Origin: Shimia haliotis
Lineage (GTDB): Bacteria > Pseudomonadota > Alphaproteobacteria > Rhodobacterales > Rhodobacteraceae
Assembly (NCBI RefSeq): GCF_900114415.1
Contig: NZ_FOSZ01000001.1
Span: forward strand, 248,001-312,000
Direction: 5' to 3'
Length of the DNA: 64,000 bases
Positions 15,405-21,616 of this stretch are shown in pieces. The translations under genes and the position numbers were made by a program. Under the pieces are notes generated by a model. That model made no database searches. It was not told where the DNA came from and saw only the letters and a list, made by a program, of their open reading frames with translations. Position 1 is the stretch's first letter, and the number at the start of each line of letters is the position of its first letter.

Positions 15405-16097
15405 TCATTCAAAAACGGTCAGGATGTCATCCAGCGGTTTCTTGATTTTGGCGACCGCAGGGATCGCCGCGTCTTTGCGCGCCTTTCCAACGGCGAGGAT
15501 CATCATCGGTTTTTCGGAGACGGGCCGGTCGAGTGCAGCGTTGAGGAACTTCATCGGGTTTGGCGTGTGGGTGAGCAGGGACAGACCTGCATGATGCAGG
15601 GCGGCAATCAGAAATCCACAAGCAATGCCGGTGCTTTCAGGCACATAGTAGTTCTTGTAGCGCGTGCCGTCCTCGAATTCACCATAGCGTTGGGCAAACA
15701 TCACAATCAGCCACGGCGCATCGGTCAGATGTGGTTTGTGATCGTTGGTGCCGATGGGCTCCAGTGCCTTGATCCATTCATCTCCCGCGCCTCCAGCGTA
15801 GAACCGGCGTTCTTCTTCTTCGGCTTCGGCGCGGATGCGCGCCTTGAGATCAGGATTGGAGATCGCCACAAAACTCCACGGCTGATGATTGGCCCCTGAG
15901 GGGGCGTTGCCTGCGGTTTTGATGCAGGTTTCAATCACGTCGCGCGGCACGGGAGCGGTGTCAAAATCGCGAACTGTGTGGCGCGTGGCCATGGCCGCCT
16001 CAAACGCCAGCGCGGCGGCGCGCATGTCGTCGTCCGAGCCCGCGATGTGGTCGGGCAGGGGAATGGGATCATAGCTGAGGTGGTCGCGGCTGAACAT
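15405..16097 (-). CDS. Nitroreductase-family flavoenzyme, iodotyrosine deiodinase-like
   Basis: 230 residues, FMN-dependent nitroreductase superfamily. Within it the sequence resembles iodotyrosine deiodinase (IYD) rather than NfsB: RHTVRDFDTAPVPRDVIETC, then AGNAPSGANHQPWSFVAI near residues 60-80, a lid region with EDGTRYKNYYVPES, GIACGFLIAALHHAGLSLLT near 155, and the end EKPMMILAVGKARKDAAIP with KKPLDDILTV. IYD relatives in bacteria reductively remove halogen from halotyrosines. Here substrate is inference only. No membrane anchor is present, unlike the animal enzyme. CAGGAG precedes the ATG by six bases. It stands alone on the minus strand. Confidence 0.85.
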   Translation of the reverse strand: MFSRDHLSYDPIPLPDHIAGSDDDMRAAALAFEAAMATRHTVRDFDTAPVPRDVIETCIKTAGNAPSGANHQPWSFVAISNPDLKARIRAEAEEEERRFYAGGAGDEWIKALEPIGTNDHKPHLTDAPWLIVMFAQRYGEFEDGTRYKNYYVPESTGIACGFLIAALHHAGLSLLTHTPNPMKFLNAALDRPVSEKPMMILAVGKARKDAAIPAVAKIKKPLDDILTVFE

Positions 16098-16144
16098 ATG
16101 GGCTCCTGAGTTGTTAACGGCAGGTTAGGCGCCTCTTTCCCAAA

Positions 16145-16171
16145 AGAAAATGGCCGGCGTGGGGCCGGCCA
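16145..16171 (-). terminator. Terminator of the ArsR/SRPBCC unit
   Basis: On the minus strand a perfect stem of GCCGGCCA/TGGCCGGC (16151-16158 with 16164-16171, five-base loop) is followed by TTTTCTTTT. It lies 25 bases after the SRPBCC stop and before the flavoenzyme gene start. Confidence 0.75.
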
Positions 16172-16195
16172 TCTGACATCGGTGGAAATGCGGGC

Positions 16196-16603
16196 CTAGC
16201 TCATGTCATGCAGATTGAGCAGGAAGCCGTGCCAGCCCTTATCGAGCGCCAACACCAGGCCATAGGCCTCGGCGTTGTTGGGCAGGCCACTGTGTTCCAA
16301 CGTCAATTTGGTGCCGCCCGGGGCATCGGCAAGGCGCCATTCAACGGTTGTCATGACCCCTTCCATGGGGCCGACGGTGAAGCTCCATTTCATGTAGTCA
16401 TGCGGTGACATTTCCTCGACGCGGCCCCAGCACATGCGGTCGCCATCTTTTTGCGAGGTCAGCAGATAGTCTTCCCCCTCGGCGAGATCTTCTTGGGCAG
16501 GGTGGAACCAGTTGCCCAGAAGGTCGGCCTTGGTGAGAAAATCCCACACGCGGGTCTTTGGGGCAGGCAGGTAGACGGATTTTTGAATAGCAGTGTCAGT
16601 CAT
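16196..16603 (-). CDS. SRPBCC/AHSA1-family protein (activator of Hsp90 ATPase-like domain)
   Basis: 135 residues from the ATG at 16603, which begins the conserved part (MTDTAIQKSVYLPAPKTRVW). The START-like fold is recognisable: VYLPAPKTRVWDFLTKADLL, GNWFHPAQ, an inner strand MKWSFTVGPMEG, TTVEWRLADAPGGTKLTLEH, and a C-terminal helix GWHGFLLNLHDMS. Such proteins bind hydrophobic ligands, but no substrate is known for this type. The start lies inside the upstream arsR gene (eight-base overlap), so the two are translationally coupled. ArsR-SRPBCC pairs are common, with the repressor controlling its partner. An extended frame upstream would run through the arsR tandem repeat and is not credible. 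Confidence 0.87.
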   Translation of the reverse strand: MTDTAIQKSVYLPAPKTRVWDFLTKADLLGNWFHPAQEDLAEGEDYLLTSQKDGDRMCWGRVEEMSPHDYMKWSFTVGPMEGVMTTVEWRLADAPGGTKLTLEHSGLPNNAEAYGLVLALDKGWHGFLLNLHDMS

Positions 16604-16961
16604 TTGATTTTCCAGTGTCATATCCAGTGTCATATCCAGTGTCATTGGCAGCGTCCTTTTCAATTGCAGATTTCAAGGCGTCCAAGCGGGTGTCCCAGAA
16701 CCGGTCAAATGTGCCGATCCAGTCAAACACCGGCCGCAGAGCGGCGGCGTTGAGCGTATTAACCGCCTCGCGCCCACGTTTTTCCACATGGATCAAACCA
16801 CCGTCAGAAAGCACCACGAGGTGCTTTTTCACGGCGGCGCGGGTCATGTCGAAGTTGTCGGACACCTGCGCGATGGTCATCGGGGAGTCCCCCAACATGC
16901 GCAGGATGTCGCGACGGGTCGGATCGCCAAGGGCGCGGAAGACGGGTTGCAGATCGGTCAT
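16596..16961 (-). CDS. ArsR-family transcriptional regulator
   Basis: 121 residues. A winged helix-turn-helix occupies residues 1-85: PVFRALGDPTRRDILRMLGD, then VSDNFDMTRAAVKKHLVVLS as the recognition helix, and GLIHVEKRGREAVNTLN as the wing. No cysteine metal site (such as CVC) is present, so it belongs to the non-metal ArsR group that pairs with SRPBCC proteins. The C-terminal tail has three near-identical DTGY units encoded by a 12-base tandem repeat. A double palindromic operator lies 24-67 bases upstream of the ATG at 16961, which predicts autorepression of the operon. Confidence 0.92.
   Translation of the reverse strand: MTDLQPVFRALGDPTRRDILRMLGDSPMTIAQVSDNFDMTRAAVKKHLVVLSDGGLIHVEKRGREAVNTLNAAALRPVFDWIGTFDRFWDTRLDALKSAIEKDAANDTGYDTGYDTGKSND
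16612..16646 (-). repeat. 12-base tandem repeat inside the arsR 3' end
   Basis: CCAGTGTCATAT occurs at 16612-16623 and 16624-16635, with a third copy changed at its end (CCAGTGTCATT) at 16636-16646. The unit is four codons, so gain or loss keeps the frame. It encodes DTGY repeats in the ArsR tail just before the start of the SRPBCC gene. Confidence 0.85.
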
Positions 16962-16984
16962 GGATGGGGCCTTGTGGTTAAAAT

Positions 16985-17028
16985 GATACCGTTTGGTATT
17001 GCAAATCTATAGAGTACCATTTGGTATC
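16985..17028 (-). promoter_or_regulatory. Double palindromic operator for the ArsR/SRPBCC operon
   Basis: Two copies of the palindrome TACC(G/A)TTTGGTA lie at 16987-16998 and 17015-17026, with flanking bases giving GATACCGTTTGGTATT and AGTACCATTTGGTATC. Their spacing is 28 bases, a little under three helical turns. They are in the promoter region upstream of arsR and match the symmetric sites bound by ArsR-family dimers. Autoregulation is inferred from position. Confidence 0.75.
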
Positions 17029-17131
17029 ATGTCAAGCGGTTTGGCTGCGGGTCGCGTCTTGCGATGGTCGTTTTTGGACGCTTGGGCAGGGGGTGCGCGC
17101 GGCTAAGCTGCTGAAAACGGGGAGAGATGAG

Positions 17132-17602
17132 ATGGGCACACGCGGCCACTGCCTTTGCGGAAAAACCAGCTGGGAATACGAGGGCGAGACTACTTGGGAG
17201 TGCTATTGCCACTGTGACGATTGCCGCCGAAACTGCTCAGCCCCTGTGGTGGCCTGGCTTGGCGTCCCTCTCAGAAATTTCCGCTGGGCAGGGCAGGCGC
17301 CCAAAACGTTGGAAAGTTCGAAAGGTGTCTTCCGGCATTTCTGCTAGGACTGTGGTGCGCCGATGGGGTTTGAGGCCGATCACTATGCGGGTGGCATGCA
17401 CCTTTATGCGGCGTCGCTGGAAGACCCGACCAAGTTCAATCCGACCTTCCATGTGAACTGGAAAGACAAGCTGCCTTGGTTGGCGATGGAGGATGATCTG
17501 ACCAAGTACGACACGACGCTTCTGCACGCGCCGGAGGATTTGAGTGCGTATGAGTTAGGGGGCATTGGCGCGAATGCAGCGAAGGGCAGGAAAGAGGCCT
17601 GA
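17132..17602 (+). pseudogene. GFA/CENP-V-type zinc protein interrupted by an in-frame TAG
   Basis: One continuous frame encodes a GFA-family (glutathione-dependent formaldehyde-activating-like) protein of about 156 residues, split by a single amber codon at 17345-17347. Before it are MGTRGHCLCGKTSWEYEG, with the C-x-C zinc pair, and CYCHCDDCRRNC. After it the frame resumes at once with DCGAPMGFEADHYAGGMHLY and the usual C-terminal part. The stop falls inside the family's F-C-x-x-C-G zinc motif, replacing the first x (FC-stop-DCG). GGAGAG precedes the ATG. The first 71 residues would lack a complete fold. Because nothing else is damaged, the mutation is probably recent, or it is a base-call error. 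Confidence 0.85.
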
Positions 17603-18014
17603 GTGACGGATGCTGCGCGGGGCACGAACGGCAGCAATGCGCAGGGAGGGGATTTTGCAAAGTAGGGCCTTCAACCTACGAAGCCAGACAGGGAACGCTG
17701 CAGTGTGGCGTGAAAACCGGCCATTGGTGAAGGCCTACGCAAAAGTCAGGGGGATTGAGGTCGGCAGAGCGGGACTAAGCGGACCTTGAATTGTAACAGC
17801 ATGCCGCGCCCGAACCGAGGGGTGGAAGCAAAGCGCCTGCCCCGTGGGGGCGGTTCGGGCGCTGCCAAATCTATGATTTGGCTTCGTTGAAAAGCTAGGC
17901 ACGTTCAAAACGGGCTCCAAGCCGCCGTTCTCCGCACCAGCACACCAAATCGGTACTGAGGCAGGAGGTCAAGGTCGGCTGAGCGGACTAAACAGACATT
18001 GGCTCAAATTCGCA
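17603..18014. other. Gene-free stretch with a degenerate direct repeat
   Basis: No credible gene is present in these 412 bases. Two related segments, AGGTCGGCAGAGCGGGACTA... at 17758-17787 and AGGTCGGCTGAGCGGACTAA... at 17972-18000, are imperfect copies about 214 bases apart. Sequences of this look are common intergenic remnants in Rhodobacteraceae, as I recall, but I cannot confirm that here. The short open frames are not supported by start sites. Confidence 0.5.
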
Positions 18015-18656
18015 TCAATCGGTCGAAGAGGCGATCAATCCAAAAAGACGACAGGAGGTAGGAACGAAAATTGTAAGAGCGAAAACGCCCCACCATTCAG
18101 TGCCATCCCTTAGCTGCGGGACCGCCTCAAGTAGTTCCTTCCTGTGCCAATTGTAGATTTTGACATCTTGGTTGGGGATCAGTTGGGAAGTGATCGCAAT
18201 ATACAGATTCTGTGTCACTGACCTCTCTGTTCGCAGACCATAAGGTGGATCGCAGAAGGCGTAGGCAAACCCCCCCGGTTGCCAAAGCTCCGGCCCGTTC
18301 GAAGAACGGAATGAATAATCGGCAATGTCAACAAAATAGGGGTCAACGGTCGAAATGCCAGCCTTTGTGGTTACTCGACCCTTGTTAACTAACAGCCCCT
18401 TCTCGCAATCGAACCACGGCCCATGAAACGTCTGAATATCAACTTCAAAGGGATCTAGTTTTTGCAGACGATCATGGTCGACATCGCCTACACAGTAATT
18501 CCGGATAGCGTGAGCAAGAACGGCTGTATGGTGGTCTATTGTGTCCTGACCATTCTCACCAATTGCTATTCCCACCTCTCCGCCTGCTTGGACAAAACTC
18601 TGATAGGAAGGGTCGTCTCAGTCGCGAATGGAAAAGTCGAGGTTGCTTAATGACAT
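18015..18656 (-). pseudogene. Unknown protein gene with an in-frame TGA at codon 13
   Basis: The longest uninterrupted frame starts with GTG at 18575 and gives 186 residues. Extending upstream in the same frame gives protein-like sequence (DDPSYQSFVQAGGEV) back to a TGA at 18618-18620, and beyond it MSLSNLDFSIRD from an ATG at 18654-18656 with GGAG just before. This suggests a gene of about 213 residues broken by one stop codon. I do not recognise the family. A CDPPYGLR segment recalls the DPPY motif of adenine-N6 methyltransferases, but no SAM-binding FxGxG motif is visible, so that is not claimed. Base composition is less GC-rich than in neighbouring genes, which suggests acquisition. A shorter product from an internal start is possible. 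Confidence 0.55.
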
Positions 18657-19021
18657 GACTCCAACCTAGCATCCAATCTGAAAAACACAACTGGCGGGAG
18701 GTTTGGGCTGGGAGCAGTCATTGAAGCCCTTACAGCAAACAGCAACTCCCTCCGCATAGCTGACGTTCCGATCGTTCTCACAGAGAAAAGTGGCGGGCCC
18801 GCAAACGCAGCCGTGGGGTTATCTCATTCCCGAGGACCTGTATATACAGGTGGGCGCCAGGTAATCAGGCCAGGACCAGAACAGAGCCAGCTCCCTCGGA
18901 ATTGCTTAAGGCCACCGGAATGCAACCGTATCACGAGAAGGGCAGAACCCGCCACTGACTTACCTAAGCGCGATGGAGGCGGGGCACAAGGGGGCGCGGG
19001 AAATGTCGGGGCTTGCCTTTT
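18657..19021. other. Gene-free stretch upstream of mmcB
   Basis: About 365 bases with no supported gene. It carries the promoter side of the broken minus-strand gene and, at its right end, the LexA box of mmcB. An open frame starting at 18973 runs into mmcB, but its first 25 codons cover the LexA box and are not credible coding sequence. Confidence 0.5.
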
Positions 19022-19036
19022 GTTCATGGATTGTTC
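19022..19036 (+). promoter_or_regulatory. LexA (SOS) box of mmcB
   Basis: GTTCATGGATTGTTC is an exact match to the alphaproteobacterial LexA site GTTC-N7-GTTC. It ends 11 bases before the mmcB ATG, a position from which LexA would block transcription. In Caulobacter mmcB is a known SOS gene, which agrees with this site. Confidence 0.88.
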
Positions 19037-19047
19037 ACGTTGGCAAT

Positions 19048-19521
19048 ATGGAAGATACATCGATCACACCTCTGCAACCCGGACAGTTGCTCGCGCGCGG
19101 CGTCAGCCGTCATTTGCGCAGCCATGGCTATGTATCCATCGAAGAGTTTGTTCCGACGCGTGGCCTGCGGGTGGATGTTATGGCACTCGGCCCCAAAGGC
19201 GAGCTTTGGGTGGTGGAATGCAAATCCAGCCGCGCGGATTTTCAGTCTGACAGCAAATGGCAGGGGTACCTGGAGTGGTGCGACCGTTATTTTTGGGCGG
19301 TGGACACGGATTTTCCAACCGATCTGCTGCCCGAAGGCACAGGGTTGATCATGGCGGATGCTTATGACGCGGAAATCATCCGAATGGGGCCAGAGGACAA
19401 ACTGGCCCCTGCGCGCCGTAAGAAGATGATCCAGAAATTTGCCACCGACGCGGCCCGCCGGCTTCAGCGGTTTCGTGACCCGAAACTTGCCCCGATGCCA
19501 GATGAGGAGACCCACGCATGA
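19048..19521 (+). CDS. mmcB: MmcB family DNA repair protein
   Basis: 157 residues, MmcB (former DUF1052) family. In Caulobacter the protein contributes to mitomycin C damage tolerance and is LexA-controlled. It shows a PD-(D/E)xK nuclease-like core: GLRVDVMALGPKGELWVVEC followed by KSSRADFQSD, with Asp and the E-x-K triad near residues 45-65, then KWQGYLEWCDRYFWAVD. The frame is open further upstream, but ATG at 19048 is chosen because the LexA box lies immediately in front of it and the conserved sequence starts there (MEDTSITPLQPGQLLARGVS). It overlaps the next small gene by four bases. Confidence 0.92.
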   Translation: MEDTSITPLQPGQLLARGVSRHLRSHGYVSIEEFVPTRGLRVDVMALGPKGELWVVECKSSRADFQSDSKWQGYLEWCDRYFWAVDTDFPTDLLPEGTGLIMADAYDAEIIRMGPEDKLAPARRKKMIQKFATDAARRLQRFRDPKLAPMPDEETHA

Positions 19522-19700
19522 TGGTGAAGTTCAACTATCCCGACGGAGACTGGTGTTACCGCGCCATTCACACGGTGCACGCGGTTTTCCACAAAGACGG
19601 AAAACTGATCGCCCGCGCAGAACGGGGCGATCGGAACGGGTATTATGAATTCGAGATCGAGAGTTTTGAGCTCAAGGGACCAGGTGAAATCCTGACCTGA
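19518..19700 (+). CDS. Small protein of unknown function coupled to mmcB
   Basis: 60 residues: MMVKFNYPDGDWCYRAIHTV, then a stretch rich in charged and aromatic residues reading like a small beta-sheet domain (AVFHKDGKLIARAERGD, YYEFEIESFELKGPGE). No family is recognised. The start ATG overlaps the mmcB stop (ATGATGG), so it should be translated from the same SOS-regulated transcript. Its short length makes coding status less certain, but the overlap and the lack of rare codons support it. It converges on the DUF6324-like gene with an 8-base gap. Confidence 0.65.
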   Translation: MMVKFNYPDGDWCYRAIHTVHAVFHKDGKLIARAERGDRNGYYEFEIESFELKGPGEILT

Positions 19701-19708
19701 GCGGTCGC

Positions 19709-19894
19709 TTAGTCGACGTGTTTGGCCGTCGCAGCAGCGGCGCGAATTTCATCCGCGATTTCTTCGGCTTCTTCCGGAGAGAAATCCATTGGGATCTCAA
19801 TGCCGTCCGCTTCGATAAAAATCCGCACGAATCCCTGATCGGTCGGGCCGATTTGCATGTTGGCTTCGATGTCGCGTTCGGTGTTGATGCCCAT
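19709..19894 (-). CDS. Small acidic protein, DUF6324-like
   Basis: 61 residues from the ATG at 19894, which has AGGAGA six bases upstream. The frame could extend to 19936 but has no site there. The product reads MGINTERDIEANMQIGPTDQ, then VRIFIEADGIEIPMDF and a C-terminal helix PEEAEEIADEIRAAAATAK. I recall this pattern as a small Rhodobacteraceae family named DUF6324; the name is from memory. No function is known. It is transcribed divergently from the GNAT gene, sharing a 77-base promoter region. Confidence 0.72.
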   Translation of the reverse strand: MGINTERDIEANMQIGPTDQGFVRIFIEADGIEIPMDFSPEEAEEIADEIRAAAATAKHVD

Positions 19895-19971
19895 GACGGT
19901 TCTCCTGTGCTGGCAAATCGGGTAGCGTGATATCACGACGAAGGCAAGCCACGCGAGCGATGGAGGGCAAA

Positions 19972-20466
19972 GTGCGTGAGATTGACGGGATCAGTTTGCG
20001 TAGATTTGAAGCGCGGGACCTGGATTGGCTGGTGGAGGCTCATGCCGACCTTTATTCCAGAACCGAAGGGTTTGATGACAGCTTTGCCGTTCTGGTTACC
20101 GCGATTTTGACTGACTTTCTTGACCGCCATGATTCCATTTGGGAACGCGGCTGGGTTGCTGAACGCGGCCATTGGCGGCTGGGCAGTATTTTCTGTGTGA
20201 AATCCGAGCAGCCCGAGGTGGCAAAACTCCGCCTGTTTCTTGTACAGCCCGAGGCGCAGGGACTGGGGCTGGGGCGGCATTTGCTTGAGACCTGCCTAGG
20301 GTTTGCGCGCGACCGTGGGTATGTGGGAATGCAGCTTTGGACCCATGAAAGCCACGTCGCGGCCTGTGCTTTGTATCGGGCCTACGGGTTTGAAATGACC
20401 GATGCGCAACCGGTGACAAATTTCGGCGTTGATCTGGTCGAACAAACTTGGAAAATTTCATTTTAG
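19972..20466 (+). CDS. GNAT/MarR-associated-type acetyltransferase
   Basis: 164 residues of the GNAT fold. Substrate and acetyl-CoA elements: IDGISLRRFEARDLDWLVEA at the N-terminus, AKLRLFLVQPEAQGLGLGRH (the Q-x-x-G-x-G/A CoA pyrophosphate loop) near residues 85-105, and SHVAACALYRAYGFEM near the end. Its central part resembles the acetyltransferase half of some MarR-GNAT fusions, but no regulator domain is attached. I choose GTG at 19972 because GGAGGG stands at 19962-19967 just before it. The frame is open back to 19927. Substrate unknown. Confidence 0.82.
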   Translation: MREIDGISLRRFEARDLDWLVEAHADLYSRTEGFDDSFAVLVTAILTDFLDRHDSIWERGWVAERGHWRLGSIFCVKSEQPEVAKLRLFLVQPEAQGLGLGRHLLETCLGFARDRGYVGMQLWTHESHVAACALYRAYGFEMTDAQPVTNFGVDLVEQTWKISF

Positions 20467-20509
20467 GTGCTTGCATTCACCTGCACAGGGCGCTAAATCG
20501 CCCTTGCGT

Positions 20510-20586
20510 GCCGCCTTAGCTCAGTTGGTTAGAGCACTGGTTTGTGGAACCAGGGGTCCCCCGTTCGAGCCGGGGAGGCGGTACCA
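20510..20586 (+). tRNA. tRNA-His (anticodon GTG)
   Basis: A full cloverleaf is present: acceptor GCCGCCT pairing with AGGCGGT, D arm TTAGCTCAGTTGGTTAGAG, anticodon stem CTGGT/ACCAG with loop TTGTGGA (anticodon GTG), T arm with GTTCGAG, and encoded CCA at the end. The base before position 1 is T, so the G-1 normally needed for HisRS is not encoded. Position 1 is G opposite U72 and position 73 is A. This combination is known from a clade of alphaproteobacteria whose HisRS does not depend on G-1. Confidence 0.96.
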
Positions 20587-20607
20587 TTTCCCCACAGTTT
20601 TCAACAC

Positions 20608-21504
20608 TTATGACGCGTACGCCGCACTGCTGCCGGGAACTGTCCAGTCACAGTGCCGAAGCGTCATGGCAAAATCATCCACCAGATCGGGAAAACGGGT
20701 ACGTTCGCTTATCAGCAACGATACGGTGCGCCGCTCACACAACCCGTGGATAGATTTGAAAGTCAATTCGGAGGGCAGGGCGCGGGCCACGCTTTGGGGA
20801 AGGATTGTCACCCATTCATGCGTCCGCACCATGGCGATCAGAGAATGCGTGTTGTGCACGGTTAGATTGGCGTTTTGAAGCGCGGCTTTGACGGCGTTGT
20901 GTTCGATATGGTCGCACAGATTGTTGCGGATGAAGTTGGCGCCAAAAACATCCTCGAAGGTCGGGTTTTCCTGTCCGGCCAAGGGGTGTTTCACGCCGCA
21001 AAGCAGACCAAAGGAATCCTCAAACAAAACCTCTTGCCGCGTGCCGGTCAGCGGCTGCCGGCGGGACGTGATGCCAAGGTCGGCCTGACCGTGCAACATT
21101 GCCTCGGCCACCATTTCGCTGTCCATGTCGCGCAGATCGACCTTTAGATGAGGGTGGGTCTGCATCAGAGCGGCTATGGCGTCCGGCAGGGCGAGGCTGG
21201 CGGCGGAAGGAATGGAGGCGATGCGCAAAAGCCCGCGCGGCGCATTGGAGGCGGCTTCGATCGCATGCACCGTATCGTCAAACTGGCGCAGCTGTTGTTG
21301 GGCCAAACGAAAGACCTCTTGCCCCAGTGGAGTCAGCTTGTTCTTGCGCTCGGTTTCAAAGAGCCGTGCGCCGAGGTGCTCTTCGAGTTGCTTCAGAGTC
21401 ATCGACAATGCCGATTGCGTGCGACCTAGCCGCAGGGCTGCCTCTGACAAGGTGCCGAATTGCGCGACTGTGCTGAAGCAGCGGAGCATATCTATTTTGA
21501 TCAT
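20608..21504 (-). CDS. LysR-family transcriptional regulator
   Basis: 298 residues. The N-terminal winged helix-turn-helix is standard (MIKIDMLRCFSTVAQFGTLS, then RTQSALSMTLKQLEEHLGA RLFE), followed by a linker helix and a LysR substrate-binding domain from about residue 90 (LLRIASIPSAASLALPDAIA). It is transcribed away from the aldehyde dehydrogenase operon across a 112-base gap that holds a palindrome, the classic layout in which the LysR protein controls both itself and the divergent operon. The inducer should be a substrate or intermediate of that operon and cannot be named. tRNA-His lies just past its stop. Confidence 0.93.
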   Translation of the reverse strand: MIKIDMLRCFSTVAQFGTLSEAALRLGRTQSALSMTLKQLEEHLGARLFETERKNKLTPLGQEVFRLAQQQLRQFDDTVHAIEAASNAPRGLLRIASIPSAASLALPDAIAALMQTHPHLKVDLRDMDSEMVAEAMLHGQADLGITSRRQPLTGTRQEVLFEDSFGLLCGVKHPLAGQENPTFEDVFGANFIRNNLCDHIEHNAVKAALQNANLTVHNTHSLIAMVRTHEWVTILPQSVARALPSELTFKSIHGLCERRTVSLLISERTRFPDLVDDFAMTLRHCDWTVPGSSAAYAS

Positions 21505-21526
21505 GACTTCAGCAATCCTGAAATTT

Positions 21527-21543
21527 ACTTAAGAAGTTTAAGT
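21527..21543. promoter_or_regulatory. Palindromic LysR-type operator candidate
   Basis: ACTTAA-GAAGT-TTAAGT is an inverted repeat of six bases with a five-base centre, in the gap between the lysR start (21504) and the dehydrogenase start (21617). It fits the T-N11-A form of LysR binding sites and lies 22 bases upstream of lysR, where it could serve autorepression. Confidence 0.5.
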
Positions 21544-21616
21544 TTGACTGACATTGGGGGAAACGTCCACCATACGTGCCAAATAACCCCGCGCGGCGCG
21601 CGAAGTGAGGATTGTG

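Noticed and set aside
17345-17347. TAG as a pyrrolysine codon.
   Set aside because: Pyrrolysine use needs pyl genes, which are not expected here, and the GFA family does not use it. A nonsense mutation is simpler.
18234-18260. DPPY motif as evidence for a DNA methyltransferase.
   Set aside because: Only this short motif is present; the SAM-binding and other conserved motifs are missing, and the protein is short and broken.
18618-18620. TGA as a selenocysteine codon.
   Set aside because: No SECIS-like hairpin was recognised just after it, the neighbouring residues do not resemble a selenoprotein redox motif, and the family is unknown.
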